DNA from: Calothrix sp. NIES-3974
GTDB lineage: Bacteria > Cyanobacteriota > Cyanobacteriia > Cyanobacteriales > Nostocaceae
Assembly: GCF_002368395.1 (NCBI RefSeq)
Contig: NZ_AP018254.1
Span: forward strand, 3,348,001 to 3,412,000
Reading direction: 5' to 3'
Length of the DNA stretch: 64,000 nucleotides
Numbering within the stretch: position 1 is the stretch's first letter; the number at the start of each line of letters is the position of its first letter. Both the position numbers and the translations under genes were made by a program. Below the pieces are notes generated by a model. It was given only the letters and a program-made list of their open reading frames with translations. It was not told the DNA's origin and searched no databases. This document shows positions 35,571 to 44,212 of the stretch, one piece after another.

Positions 35571-36173
35571 TTATTCAAGTTTTTCGCCACTGAGGATAAA
35601 CATCGGATCGACAGCAGCAAAGGTTTGGGTGAATCCTCTGGTTTCCAAGCGATTAAAACCAGATTGAACCACTTCCAAGTTACGAGCTGGTAATTGGGAA
35701 AATACTTGGGAAATTGTATACAATCCTTCTAGATTACCAGCTGTTGCGACTACTCGACCTGATACTGGTAAATATTCCCAAACGGTACGCATAATATTAT
35801 CCAATGCTTTGCCACCTTCAATACAGACTCGATCGGGTTGAAATTCAATTTTGGACAAGCATTCTGGGGCTGAACCTTCAATTACTTGGACGTTTTTCAC
35901 TTCAAAGCGATCGCAATTACGTCTAATCAGGTTGGCGACTTCTTCATCCCGTTCAACAGCAATTATTTTTCCCTGGGGACATAATAATCCGGCTTCGACG
36001 GGAATGGTTCCAGTTCCTGCACCGATATCCCAGAGTACGGAATTAGGCGTTAATCTCAGTTGAGCTAGCAGCAATAAACGAATTTCTCGCTGACTTAGGG
36101 GAATTCCCGGTAAATACTCAAATAACTCGTCGGGTATTCCGGGTGTTGTATAGGGCCATAGTTGACAAGGCAT
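35571..36173 (-). CDS. cbiT: Precorrin-6B C5,15-methyltransferase, subunit CbiT
   Basis: 200 residues from the ATG at 36173 (MPCQLWPYTTPGIPDELFEY); an upstream frame to 36242 is repeat-derived and rejected. Class I methyltransferase motifs: VLWDIGAGTGTIPVEAG (motif I) and IIAVERDEEVANLIRRN. IEGGKALDNIM is a CbiT-typical segment. CbiT methylates C-15 and decarboxylates the acetate side chain in cobalamin biosynthesis. The partner CbiE is not in the window. It is upstream of cdsA on the same strand, separated by the tandem array. Confidence 0.9.
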   Translation of the reverse strand: MPCQLWPYTTPGIPDELFEYLPGIPLSQREIRLLLLAQLRLTPNSVLWDIGAGTGTIPVEAGLLCPQGKIIAVERDEEVANLIRRNCDRFEVKNVQVIEGSAPECLSKIEFQPDRVCIEGGKALDNIMRTVWEYLPVSGRVVATAGNLEGLYTISQVFSQLPARNLEVVQSGFNRLETRGFTQTFAAVDPMFILSGEKLE

Positions 36174-36204
36174 TTCCAAAATTAGAGAGTAGGGAGGGAG
36201 TAAT

Positions 36205-36316
36205 AGTCCACCACATGAATTTTGATGGGTGAAAAAAGGCACGTAGTTGCGCTTTCGGGCTTTATATTAAAACTTTTCCACAGCTAAAGCCACTACTACG
36301 AACCCCTCATAGAATT
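36205..36316 (+). repeat. Dispersed repeat family 2, copy B
   Basis: AATTTTGATGGGTGAAAAAAGG, GTAGTTGCGCT and AGCCACTACTACGAACCCC correspond to copy A at 11937-12069. It is a little shorter, lacking the GACAACCCTGTGGG box. It lies between ald and cbiT. Confidence 0.6.
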
Positions 36317-36329
36317 ATGCGATAGACCA

Positions 36330-37436
36330 CTAAATAATTGACGCTGGTTTACCTAAATCGGGAAACATCTCTTGCACAGCTGGATGAACAAGTTGATGAT
36401 TATGTACATTTAATCCCTTTCCCAGAGAAGTGTTGACTTCACAGGCTTTTAAGCCTAAATCAGCTAGCAATTGAACGTAGGGTAGTGTACTATTATTCAG
36501 TGCTTGGGTCGATGTCCAGGGAACTGCACCCGGCATATTCGGTACACCATAATGCAGTACGCCTTCTTCTTCGTAGACTGGATGGGTGTGGGAAGTTGGA
36601 TGTAAGGTCTCCACACAACCACCTTGATCCACCGCTACGTCCACAATCACCGCACCCGGACGCATCTGTTTTACCAGTTCTCGCGAGACTAAAATCGGTG
36701 CTCGTTTTCCTGGTAATAATACCGCACCAATTAATAAATCTGCACTTTTGACGGTTTCTTCAATGTGAGCGGAATTGCTGTAAAGGAGTTTGACGCGGGA
36801 ACCAAATAGGGTTTCTAAATAACTCAACCGCTCCACGTTGACATCTAATATCGTCACGCTTGCACCTAAGCCGACGGCAATTTTTGCCGCTTCTGTCCCT
36901 ACTACTCCACCACCTAAAATCACTACTTCACCCGGTTTCACTCCCGGCACTCCACCTAATAGTACTCCCCTACCCCCTTGTTGCCGTTCTAGGAATCTCG
37001 CTCCAAACTGCACTGATAAACGTCCGGCAATGATACTCATCGGTGTTAACAAAGGTAGACGATTCGCTCCTGCTTGTTCAACCGTTTCGTAGGCGATCGC
37101 ACTCACCCCACAATCTAGCAAATGCTCTGTTAATTTTCGGTCAGCCGCTAGGTGTAAATATGTAAATAATATTTGCTCTTTCTGGAGAAATTTATATTCA
37201 CTCGCCAAGGGTTCCTTTACTTTTACAATCAGTTGGCGGTTCCATACTGATTCTGCTGTTGTCACTATTGTTGCACCAGCATGACTGTAATCTTCGTCAC
37301 TAAAACCTGAACCTACCCCTGCTTGTGTTTCCACAAATACCTGATGTCCCTGTTCGCATAAAACACGCACACTCGAAGGACTCAACCCAACCCGAAACTC
37401 TTGGTCTTTGGTTTCCTTGGGTACTCCTATTTCCAT
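36330..37436 (-). CDS. ald: Alanine dehydrogenase
   Basis: 368 residues from the ATG at 37436, which has GAGG six bases upstream; a TTG at 37448 is rejected. Family features: MEIGVPKETKDQEFRVGLSP at the N-terminus with the pyruvate-binding Arg, VKVKEPL (catalytic Lys region), TYLHLAADRKLT (His) and the nucleotide fold VVILGGGVVGTEAAKIAVGLGA. The enzyme interconverts L-alanine and pyruvate with NAD; in heterocystous cyanobacteria ald supports nitrogen metabolism. The C-terminal part is normal in length. Monocistronic. Confidence 0.95.
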   Translation of the reverse strand: MEIGVPKETKDQEFRVGLSPSSVRVLCEQGHQVFVETQAGVGSGFSDEDYSHAGATIVTTAESVWNRQLIVKVKEPLASEYKFLQKEQILFTYLHLAADRKLTEHLLDCGVSAIAYETVEQAGANRLPLLTPMSIIAGRLSVQFGARFLERQQGGRGVLLGGVPGVKPGEVVILGGGVVGTEAAKIAVGLGASVTILDVNVERLSYLETLFGSRVKLLYSNSAHIEETVKSADLLIGAVLLPGKRAPILVSRELVKQMRPGAVIVDVAVDQGGCVETLHPTSHTHPVYEEEGVLHYGVPNMPGAVPWTSTQALNNSTLPYVQLLADLGLKACEVNTSLGKGLNVHNHQLVHPAVQEMFPDLGKPASII

Positions 37437-37673
37437 GTCCTGCCTCAATTTAATTAGTTTTTAGTGTAAGTCTTAGTTATATCGGCTTATGACCATAACT
37501 ATAGTTCAAATCAAACAAGATCGGCATCGATCCCACTTGATGCTGGGATACAAAAATACTGCTTTTCCTTACCCGATTTTACTGCCATAGTTCTGCATCA
37601 TTTTTGACAATTTACCCCACAACGATTGATTTCTTGACTATCTAACTCAAAATACGCGAATATGTAAATAAAG

Positions 37674-37691
37674 ATTACAAAATATTACGAA
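37674..37691 (+). promoter_or_regulatory. HLR1-like direct repeat upstream of hli
   Basis: ATTACAAA-AT-ATTACGAA resembles the RpaB-binding HLR1 box (two TTACA octamers spaced by two bases) with mismatches at the first base of each octamer and one in the second. It lies about 180 bp before the hli start codon. RpaB, the response regulator working with NblS, controls hli genes in other cyanobacteria. Weak match; treat as a candidate. Confidence 0.3.
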
Positions 37692-37871
37692 GTAATAAGA
37701 GTAATCTTCGGGATTGTCGAAACTGTTGCAACAATGATGATAGTTTACAGCACAAGCATATCGTTGCTGTCCAGGGCAATCCTTTTTTCCGTCAGATTTA
37801 TGCAGCTGACCGTCTGAGAAATTTGGACACAATTTGACACAAATCAAGTTAAGATAGGGAGGTTTTAAACA

Positions 37872-38042
37872 ATGACACAATCTCAACCCACCGTAAAACC
37901 CAACTTAGAAGAAACAAAATTTGGATTTAATTCCTATGCCGAGAGATTGAATGGAAGGGCAGCAATGATTGGGTTTTTGTTGATGATCATCATCGAAGTG
38001 GTGACAGATAAAGGCGTGTTAGCCTGGTTAGGGTTGCATTGA
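37872..38042 (+). CDS. hli: High-light-inducible (one-helix, Hli/Scp) protein
   Basis: A 56-residue protein: MTQSQPTVKPNLEETKFGFN then SYAERLNGRAAMIGFLLMII and a short tail ending AWLGLH. AERLNGRAAMIGF is the chlorophyll-binding helix of the LHC superfamily (E-x-x-N-G-R-x-A-M-x-G). The residues after it form the membrane helix. Start ATG 37872 has GGGAGG nine bases upstream. Hli proteins bind chlorophyll and carotenoids, dissipate excess energy and aid photosystem II and chlorophyll synthase complexes in the thylakoid. The TGA stop (38040-38042) coincides with the first bases of the IS200/IS605-derived element that follows, so the insertion just spared the gene. Confidence 0.92.
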   Translation: MTQSQPTVKPNLEETKFGFNSYAERLNGRAAMIGFLLMIIIEVVTDKGVLAWLGLH

Positions 38043-38772
38043 CATACTCCCTGCCCTACAAAGGCAGGGATTCTAGGCTCAAACAACGATTGCGGACAAA
38101 GTCCGTCTTAAATCGTCTAACCCAGCAGTCGATGTCCCAACTGCACAAATATTTTTAGCTGCGTTTTCGTCTCTCCCATTGACTGACTGACAGGACGGAC
38201 AACGCCACTTTCTAACTGACAAATCTAATTTTTCTAGAACGTGTCCACAATTAGAACAAGTTTTGCTAGACGGATACCATTGATCAATAAATACGATTTG
38301 TTTACCTTTCTTTTTGGCAATCCACTCTAGAATTTGTAGAAATTCTCCAAAAGCCAGGTCTGATATCTTGCGCCCCCAAAGACGTTGCATTCCTTTGAGG
38401 TTGAGTGTTTCAAAACACAACACATCAAACCTATTAGTGAGGTCGTGAGCTAATTTCCAAAACCAATCACGTCTAGTATTAGAAATATCCTCATACTTGC
38501 GTACTAAATTCTTTCTAGCCCGTTCTCGATTAGCTGACCCTTTCAACTTTTTGGAATGCTGCCTACTGGCTTTTTTAATAGCATTAAGTGACTGTTTGAA
38601 GAATTGGGGCGACTCAATTTTAGTGCCGTCTGAGCAAGCGAGAAATGTCTTTAATCCAAAATCGAAACCAGCGATTTTACCTGTCTTGATTTCAACCGGT
38701 AAGACGGGTTCGCCCGCGCATCTCGGTGAGCCGTCAAGAATCACCGCTCCTTTAGGATGGTGAGTATGTCAA
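38040..38772 (-). mobile_element. IS200/IS605-derived element with inverted ends (733 bp)
   Basis: The left border is TTGACATACTCC with hairpin CCCTGCC/GGCAGGG and GATTCT; the right border is AGAATC, hairpin TCACC/GGTGA and GAGTATGTCAA. The ends are thus exact inverted repeats of 11 bp with matching subterminal hairpins, which is not how an intact IS200/IS605 looks (it has different left and right ends). The inside is a truncated tnpB. The simplest reading is two right ends in opposite orientation, a palindromic IS derivative. Probably immobile on its own because no TnpA is present. Confidence 0.65.
38079..38744 (-). pseudogene. tnpB: N-terminally truncated TnpB (RuvC domain intact)
   Basis: 221 residues, about half of a normal TnpB. 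The RuvC nuclease residues are all present: D28 (GFDFGLKT), E112 (LCFETLNLKGM) and D192 (NGRDENAAKNI), as are the zinc ligands C163, C166, C182 and C185. The N-terminal WED/REC-like domain that holds the guide RNA and recognises the TAM is missing; residues 1-15 are translated from the element's other end (MILDGSPRCAGEPV). In intact elements the omega RNA overlaps the tnpB 3' end, here about 38040-38140, but no guide-directed activity is expected without the N-terminus. Confidence 0.8.
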
Positions 38773-38780
38773 CTGATAAA

Positions 38781-38909
38781 TTATGAGGGGTCTGTAGTAG
38801 TGGCTTTAGCCACACAAATGCTCTGGTATCAAGGCGCTATACCCCTAGGGTTGTCGTAGAATAGCCCTACTACCGACCTTTCCTCTCCCATCAAAATCAA
38901 TGTGGTCGA
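38781..38909 (-). repeat. Dispersed repeat family 2, copy C (inverted)
   Basis: Read on the minus strand: ATTTTGATGGGAGAGGAAAGG, then GACAACCCTAGGGGTATAGC and AGCCACTACTACAGACCCC, colinear with copies A and B. It begins eight bases from the border of the IS-derived element. Confidence 0.6.
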
Positions 38910-38912
38910 ATT

Positions 38913-39018
38913 ATTGCTGACACGTTAAGCTCATTTGTCTTTTGTCAATAAGTAATAATGCTCAAAATCTTGTCAAAATTTGGATGAATAAACATGATTT
39001 TGAAGAATGCGATCGCTA
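38913..39018 (+). repeat. Duplicated upstream region plus first codons of an orphan gene
   Basis: 106 bp here match 52131-52237 in inverted orientation. They include about 80 bp of non-coding DNA (TTTGTCAATAAGTAATAATG, GTCAAAATTTGGATGAATAA) and the first eight codons (ATG at 38994: MILKNAIA versus MILKDAIA at 52154). After that the frame continues about 40 codons without recognisable similarity. Either a decayed paralogue of the gene at 51783-52154 or a promoter cassette that moved. The remaining 800 bp up to 39856 show no credible gene. Confidence 0.55.
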
Positions 39019-39856
39019 AATTTTTCATGCATAATTTATTCTGGTGCGGAAAACTCAGTGCCAAGGTGAATTTAATACTTCTCCTTCACCTCACTTGTCA
39101 CGAATGTGATCGAATGTTAGTTAGTTATTCTCTTTGAGGATTGATTAGTTATTTAAATGTGTCAAAATTCCAAAATTGTACTTTCGCTCGGTTTCTGAGC
39201 CTATTGACAATAAAAAGGCTTGTATTCTCAATATTAATGACTTTATTCTCAATCCCTGGACGTAACCATAGTGCTTTGAGGACTAATAATTGACATCTTG
39301 ACAAATCGCGGATATACTCATGTAAAATAGGGCGCGAGCTATAGCTAGATTGAAATTGTCAAATTTAAGTTTGCGAGCAAAGTTTTTGAGTGAAAGTAAA
39401 GCTGGCTGAAAAAAAAGACGCGACATATCGACATCAATTTTAAAAATTAAATATGACGTTCTAGTCAAAAATCCGTAATAACCACATGATAGACCTGGTG
39501 TGGGAATGGGAAAGATAGATATAGCTTTTTGGAGTTTTTTATTTTCAATATGGAAGCGTGGACTACCTGATTGAGACTACGAGTAGTTAGCTATGTATCC
39601 GAATGGGTATTTTGACAATTGGGAAAGTCCAGTTTCTCAAAAAATGTTTTTAGTGCACGTAATTGCACCAGACGTGTAAGCAACTTGTCACAGACCAGAG
39701 CAATTCTCAGAGCTTGGCTTTTCCGATGTGAGAAACCAGGTTATGGGTGTCTATGGAACAGGTGCGTAAGTCTTATCTATCCTAATTTTTGGCATTGGTG
39801 ATACCTCCGACTCCTAGAGGAGTTGTGGTGTACACCGACTATATGATGCAGATGAC

Positions 39857-42800
39857 ATGGAACTCAATCATCAACAACTAGCAACAAATCGGGTGGTGCA
39901 TAGCAACTTGTTTGCACGGATTTTACCATTAGTCAATTTGCGACCAGAAGAAAGCGATCGCACGTGGTTATTATTTTCTGCCTATACTTTGACATCAATT
40001 GGTTTGCGGTGGTCGGAAGATAGTACGGTGGCTTTATTTTTGGATAAATACGGAGCGCAGTGGCTACCTTTGATTTACATTGCAAGTGCGGTGATGGGGA
40101 CTGTTTTAGTTTTTTTTTACTCCTGGTTGCAGCGAGTATTACCATTGCGTCGGGTAATTGTGTTGATTCCTCCGGGGATGTTTTTAGTATTGGTGGTGCT
40201 GCGATTTGGGTTAGAAATACCGACATTGATGATTATGGCGGTATTTTTGTTGCGGTTGTGGGTGGATGGGTTTTATGTGTTGCATGATTTGAACACTTCA
40301 ATTGCAGCCAATCAGTTATTTAATATTCGGGAAATCAAACGTGCTTATCCGTTGATTAGTAGTGGATTACTGGTTGCAGATATATTTAGTGGGTTTAGTT
40401 TACCCTTACTGATTATGTTTGTGGGTTTGACAAATATTATTATTCCCACATCCGCGATCGCAATTTTGGTGGGGTCAGGAATTTTAGTGTATTTGAGCCA
40501 CAAGTATAAAAGCGTTTTTCCCGAATTACGTCAACAGCAACGAGCAATGGTACAGACCCATGCGCGTCGGCGTTTATCCAAACCGTTAAAACGGTATGCT
40601 TTATTATTATTTATCTTTTTTGCCCTGTTGCAAATAGTCGGTGTTTTAATTGATTTTCAATATCTAACGGAACTCAAACAAGCCTACAGTCCCAAGGAAA
40701 TAGCCAGTTTTCTGGGGTACTTTAGTGGTTTTGCCGGGATTTGTGAATTATGCTTACAGCTATTCCTATCTAGTCGTGTCATTGAAAAATTTAGCGTTTT
40801 TGCGGCAACAGCAACCCTACCCCTATGTGTTGCAGTCTTACTCCCTACTACCATTGCCGTTTTCGGATTAATTCCCAACCTGCAAACCAAAGGGTTTTTT
40901 TGGGGACTAGTCATCATGAAATTCATCGATGAACTGCTACGTTATACCTTCGTAGTCAGTAGTGGACCCCTACTCTTTCAACCAATTCCCGAACGGATTC
41001 GCAACACGATTCAAACTGTTTCTGGAGGAATGGCAGAAGCCTTGGGTACGGGTGTGACGGGAATTATCATCTTAGCCACCTTCTGGTTAATTATGCCCCA
41101 TACAGGTGATGAAATTGACCAATGGGCATTAATTTTTGGTACTAGTGGAATTGCCATCGCCTGTTTAGGGGTACTATGGGTATTGCGATCGCACTATGTT
41201 GATTTACTGGTATTAAGTACCGGACAGGGACAGTTAGATGGTTCTAACGTGGATCTACAAGCATTTCGCCAAGCTGTCACCAAAATCCTCAAGGCAAAAG
41301 AAAACCCCCAAGTCGATCCGCAGCAAATAGAAAAAGACAAAATTTCCTGCATTAAATTACTCACCCAAATCGACCCAGAAGGAGCGCCAAGCGTCCTGTC
41401 TCCAATTTTAAGTCAATTGTCTCCTCCACTACAAATCATCAGCTTGGAGGCAATGCTAGAGGTGGATTTGAATCCTACCCATATGGAATACATTAGCAGT
41501 TTACTCAGTGAAGAAAATCGTCTCCACCACCCCCATTTATTTACCCTTGCACTACGCTACATGGCCGCATCTCCAGAAAAGCCGAATGTGCATCAAATCG
41601 AACGACTAACCACACCAGAAAACCATTCCGCCATCAGAGCAACTGCAGCTGTAATATTATTGCGTTATGGCTCCCCCCAACAAAACGCCTATGCAACTAA
41701 AGTCTTGCAAACCATGCTCAAACATCCCCAGGAACAGCAACGTCTCGATGCCGTTTCTGCCCTCAGTATTTCTACATATTTGCAAGCACTACGTTTATAT
41801 ATTCCCCAACTCATTCAAGACCCATCATTAAACGTGCGTTGTGCGGTATTAGAAATGATTAGTGCAACCCACTCTAAGGAATATTATCCGGTACTGGTAG
41901 CAGGTCTCAAGCAAAAATCCACCCGTGCAACTGCAATTGCGTCCCTCACGAAACTGGGAAATGAGGCTTTGCCGATATTAGAAGCTGCGGCAATTAATCG
42001 TTATACCCCAGAAATTCTCCGGATGTACGCGTGGCGGACAATAGCCCAAATACCGACAATGGAAGCGTTAGATTTACTATGGTATCATTTGGGTTTGAGC
42101 AAAGGTTACAACCGTAATTATATTTTGCGGGGAATCATTAAACATACCCTCCATTGGGAACAATCAGCCCTGTTTGATAGGGGGATTACCAATAAAGTAG
42201 AGCAATTAATTGAAGAAGAGTTAAGTATCCTCGCAGAAATTTATGCAGCCTATGTGGACATAGATTTAAGAAAAATGGGGCAAATTTACCTGACATTTTT
42301 ACAACACAAAATTCCCACACCAACCCATCATAATTTATCCTTGACTGAAGTTATCAAATTACTATTTATATTACAAAAATCCCTGTTAAACGTTGAAGCA
42401 GACATTCGTGAACGACTATTATTAATCCTGAAACTATTATATCCCCAAGACAAAATTCAAGCTGCTACCTTTAACCTCCGCTCCCAATCCAGCATTAACT
42501 TAGCCAGAGGTTTAGAAATTTTAGAACATACCATCCATCTGCCAGCAAAACCAGTACTATTAAAAATATTTGAACACACAAACCACAAACACGAAGACAC
42601 CTTAACAATCACAGACGTAGATGGAAAACCGATACGCGTTAGTATCGAACCTCAACAACAATTAGAACTAATCCAGCAAAAACTACAAACCATCATTGAC
42701 GCAAAATACGCCAACTACGAACCACTGGTTGTCGGCGATCGCATTCGTCGTCTACTCACCAAAGAATCATCCCTCAGTGATTGGTGTCTAGCATCCATCA

Positions 42801-43012
42801 TCAACTTCGCTCTCCACGGTCGCATCGGTTTAACAGTCGAACAGATACGCGACAACCTCCGTCACCCCACCAGCTACGTCCGAGAAGCCGCGATCGCCTA
42901 TCTCAGTATAGCTTCCCCTCGTATCCTCATCGACCTACTCCCCCAACTCCAAAAAGACCCCCATCCCCTGATTCAATATCAAGTCAAAACTCTGATGGAA
43001 AAGTATTATTGA
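39857..43012 (+). CDS. ATP/ADP-carrier-like (MFS-type) membrane protein with HEAT-like repeats
   Basis: A 1051-residue protein. Residues about 30-450 contain some 11-12 membrane segments with features of the nucleotide-transporter/MFS type (VDGFYVLHDLNTSIAANQLF; REIKRAYPLISSGLLVADIF; TIQTVSGGMAEALGTGVTGI). Residues about 490-1050 are soluble and alpha-helical with HEAT-like units (for example LNVRCAVLEMISAT and TSYVREAAIAYLSI). Fusions of ATP:ADP-antiporter-like domains to HEAT repeats occur in cyanobacteria and other free-living bacteria, where nucleotide transport has not been shown. The next gene, 109 bp on and co-directional, encodes a cNMP-binding protein, a domain that is fused to this architecture in other species. 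Regulation by a nucleotide ligand is inference. Confidence 0.72.
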   Translation: MELNHQQLATNRVVHSNLFARILPLVNLRPEESDRTWLLFSAYTLTSIGLRWSEDSTVALFLDKYGAQWLPLIYIASAVMGTVLVFFYSWLQRVLPLRRVIVLIPPGMFLVLVVLRFGLEIPTLMIMAVFLLRLWVDGFYVLHDLNTSIAANQLFNIREIKRAYPLISSGLLVADIFSGFSLPLLIMFVGLTNIIIPTSAIAILVGSGILVYLSHKYKSVFPELRQQQRAMVQTHARRRLSKPLKRYALLLFIFFALLQIVGVLIDFQYLTELKQAYSPKEIASFLGYFSGFAGICELCLQLFLSSRVIEKFSVFAATATLPLCVAVLLPTTIAVFGLIPNLQTKGFFWGLVIMKFIDELLRYTFVVSSGPLLFQPIPERIRNTIQTVSGGMAEALGTGVTGIIILATFWLIMPHTGDEIDQWALIFGTSGIAIACLGVLWVLRSHYVDLLVLSTGQGQLDGSNVDLQAFRQAVTKILKAKENPQVDPQQIEKDKISCIKLLTQIDPEGAPSVLSPILSQLSPPLQIISLEAMLEVDLNPTHMEYISSLLSEENRLHHPHLFTLALRYMAASPEKPNVHQIERLTTPENHSAIRATAAVILLRYGSPQQNAYATKVLQTMLKHPQEQQRLDAVSALSISTYLQALRLYIPQLIQDPSLNVRCAVLEMISATHSKEYYPVLVAGLKQKSTRATAIASLTKLGNEALPILEAAAINRYTPEILRMYAWRTIAQIPTMEALDLLWYHLGLSKGYNRNYILRGIIKHTLHWEQSALFDRGITNKVEQLIEEELSILAEIYAAYVDIDLRKMGQIYLTFLQHKIPTPTHHNLSLTEVIKLLFILQKSLLNVEADIRERLLLILKLLYPQDKIQAATFNLRSQSSINLARGLEILEHTIHLPAKPVLLKIFEHTNHKHEDTLTITDVDGKPIRVSIEPQQQLELIQQKLQTIIDAKYANYEPLVVGDRIRRLLTKESSLSDWCLASIINFALHGRIGLTVEQIRDNLRHPTSYVREAAIAYLSIASPRILIDLLPQLQKDPHPLIQYQVKTLMEKYY

Positions 43013-43121
43013 GGAGACAGAATACAGGAGAGACCTCTAATTTTTGACTGTTGACTGTTAACTGTCAACATTCTAAATAATCCAAAATCTAAAATCTAAA
43101 ATCCAAAATCGAAAATCGAAA

Positions 43122-43589
43122 ATGCTAACCACCGTCGAACGTTTAATCTTTATCCAACAAGTACCCATCTTTGCGGAACTACGGGACGACTTTATTGTCA
43201 AACTAGCTTCCGTGATGGATGAATTATCATTTCCTGCCAAACATACTATATTTCGTCAAAATGAAGAAGGGGGTTCCCTTTATATCCTCATGTCTGGCTC
43301 CGTTAGTATCTATAATGGGGATAAAGTCATTGCCCAAATCAGTGATAAAAGCGAAAATAATTACTTTGGAGAAATGGCAGTTTTTGACGCAATGGAACGT
43401 TCCGCTTCCGTTATCACTAATGAACCCTGCGACTGCTTAGAGCTAACCCAAGAACAATTATACGAAGCTATTGAAGAAACACCAGAAATCGCTTTAAATA
43501 TCATTCGTGTTCTTTCCAAGCGAATTCGTAAATTAAATCAATTAATTCCTTCTCACCAAACATTTCAAGAACTTTCTAGCTATACCTAG
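43122..43589 (+). CDS. Cyclic-nucleotide-binding domain protein without DNA-binding domain
   Basis: A 155-residue protein consisting of one cNMP-binding beta-barrel. The phosphate-binding cassette is NYFGEMAVFDAMERSASV, with the key Glu and Arg of cAMP-binding members. The N-terminus FIQQVPIFAELRDDFIVKLA is the usual helix before the barrel. The C-terminal helix ends after about 20 residues, with no helix-turn-helix, so it is not a CRP-type transcription factor. Its partner is probably the HEAT-containing membrane protein upstream. A run of AATCCAAAATC-type short repeats lies between the two genes (about 43079-43120). Confidence 0.85.
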   Translation: MLTTVERLIFIQQVPIFAELRDDFIVKLASVMDELSFPAKHTIFRQNEEGGSLYILMSGSVSIYNGDKVIAQISDKSENNYFGEMAVFDAMERSASVITNEPCDCLELTQEQLYEAIEETPEIALNIIRVLSKRIRKLNQLIPSHQTFQELSSYT

Positions 43590-44212
43590 AACTCATTTTA
43601 GTCTCACATCATTATTCTACTTCCAAAAATATTTTATTAGCAAAGCATGATAAGTAATTTGCAATGAATATCATCTAAAAATCCATATACATCTATAATA
43701 AAAGCAGATAATTACACATCATTATTAAATATTTCACAAAAAAAATAACTTTATCAAAAATTAGCATTAGAAGCATATTTCGATAAAAAATTGATAATAT
43801 TTTACGGCAGATGTAAATCTGATGGCATAATGAAAAACAAACTTGAAGGTGTGTAACAGCTAATCAAGTTAGACAAGTACTTGAACGTGATGTTGCTGAA
43901 TTTGGGCATGAATTATTATCATTATTTCCGTTTTGTATGCAAATCAACATCACCGTAGAGACCTAGGCTGTAGCATTGCTACTTTTCTACACAATGTCAC
44001 AATGTTCAATTCATATTTGTATTCCGCAACACTATCAATTACATATATAGTAGTGTAGCTAATATGGTGTAAAAATGGATGATTCATCACCAATCATTCA
44101 TAAACTTACAGTGCAATTGAGGTGAATATAGTTTATATCTACTTACATCTACCAATTACCGAGAACTGATATATCTATTTTTCCAACTATCTAAATCACC
44201 AATCTTGAATAT
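43590..44212. other. Gene-free AT-rich region with one MITE-like copy
   Basis: Very AT-rich. The only structure seen is the family 3 element at 43893-44029. No gene. Confidence 0.5.
43893..44029 (+). repeat. MITE-like family 3, 137 bp, copy 2
   Basis: TTGCTGAATTTGGGCATGAATT at the left and AATTCAT...ATTCCGCAA at the right repeat the layout of copy 1 (21119-21244). The central palindrome is degraded (GTAGAGACCTAGGCTGTAGC), unlike the near-perfect one of copy 1. Confidence 0.65.

Noticed and set aside
38079-38744. Functional RNA-guided TnpB nuclease
   Set aside because: The N-terminal half needed for guide RNA and TAM recognition is missing, although the RuvC triad and zinc finger are intact.
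39283-39801. Two open frames of about 60 codons upstream of the HEAT-containing gene
   Set aside because: No ribosome binding site or motif, and odd composition; judged spurious.
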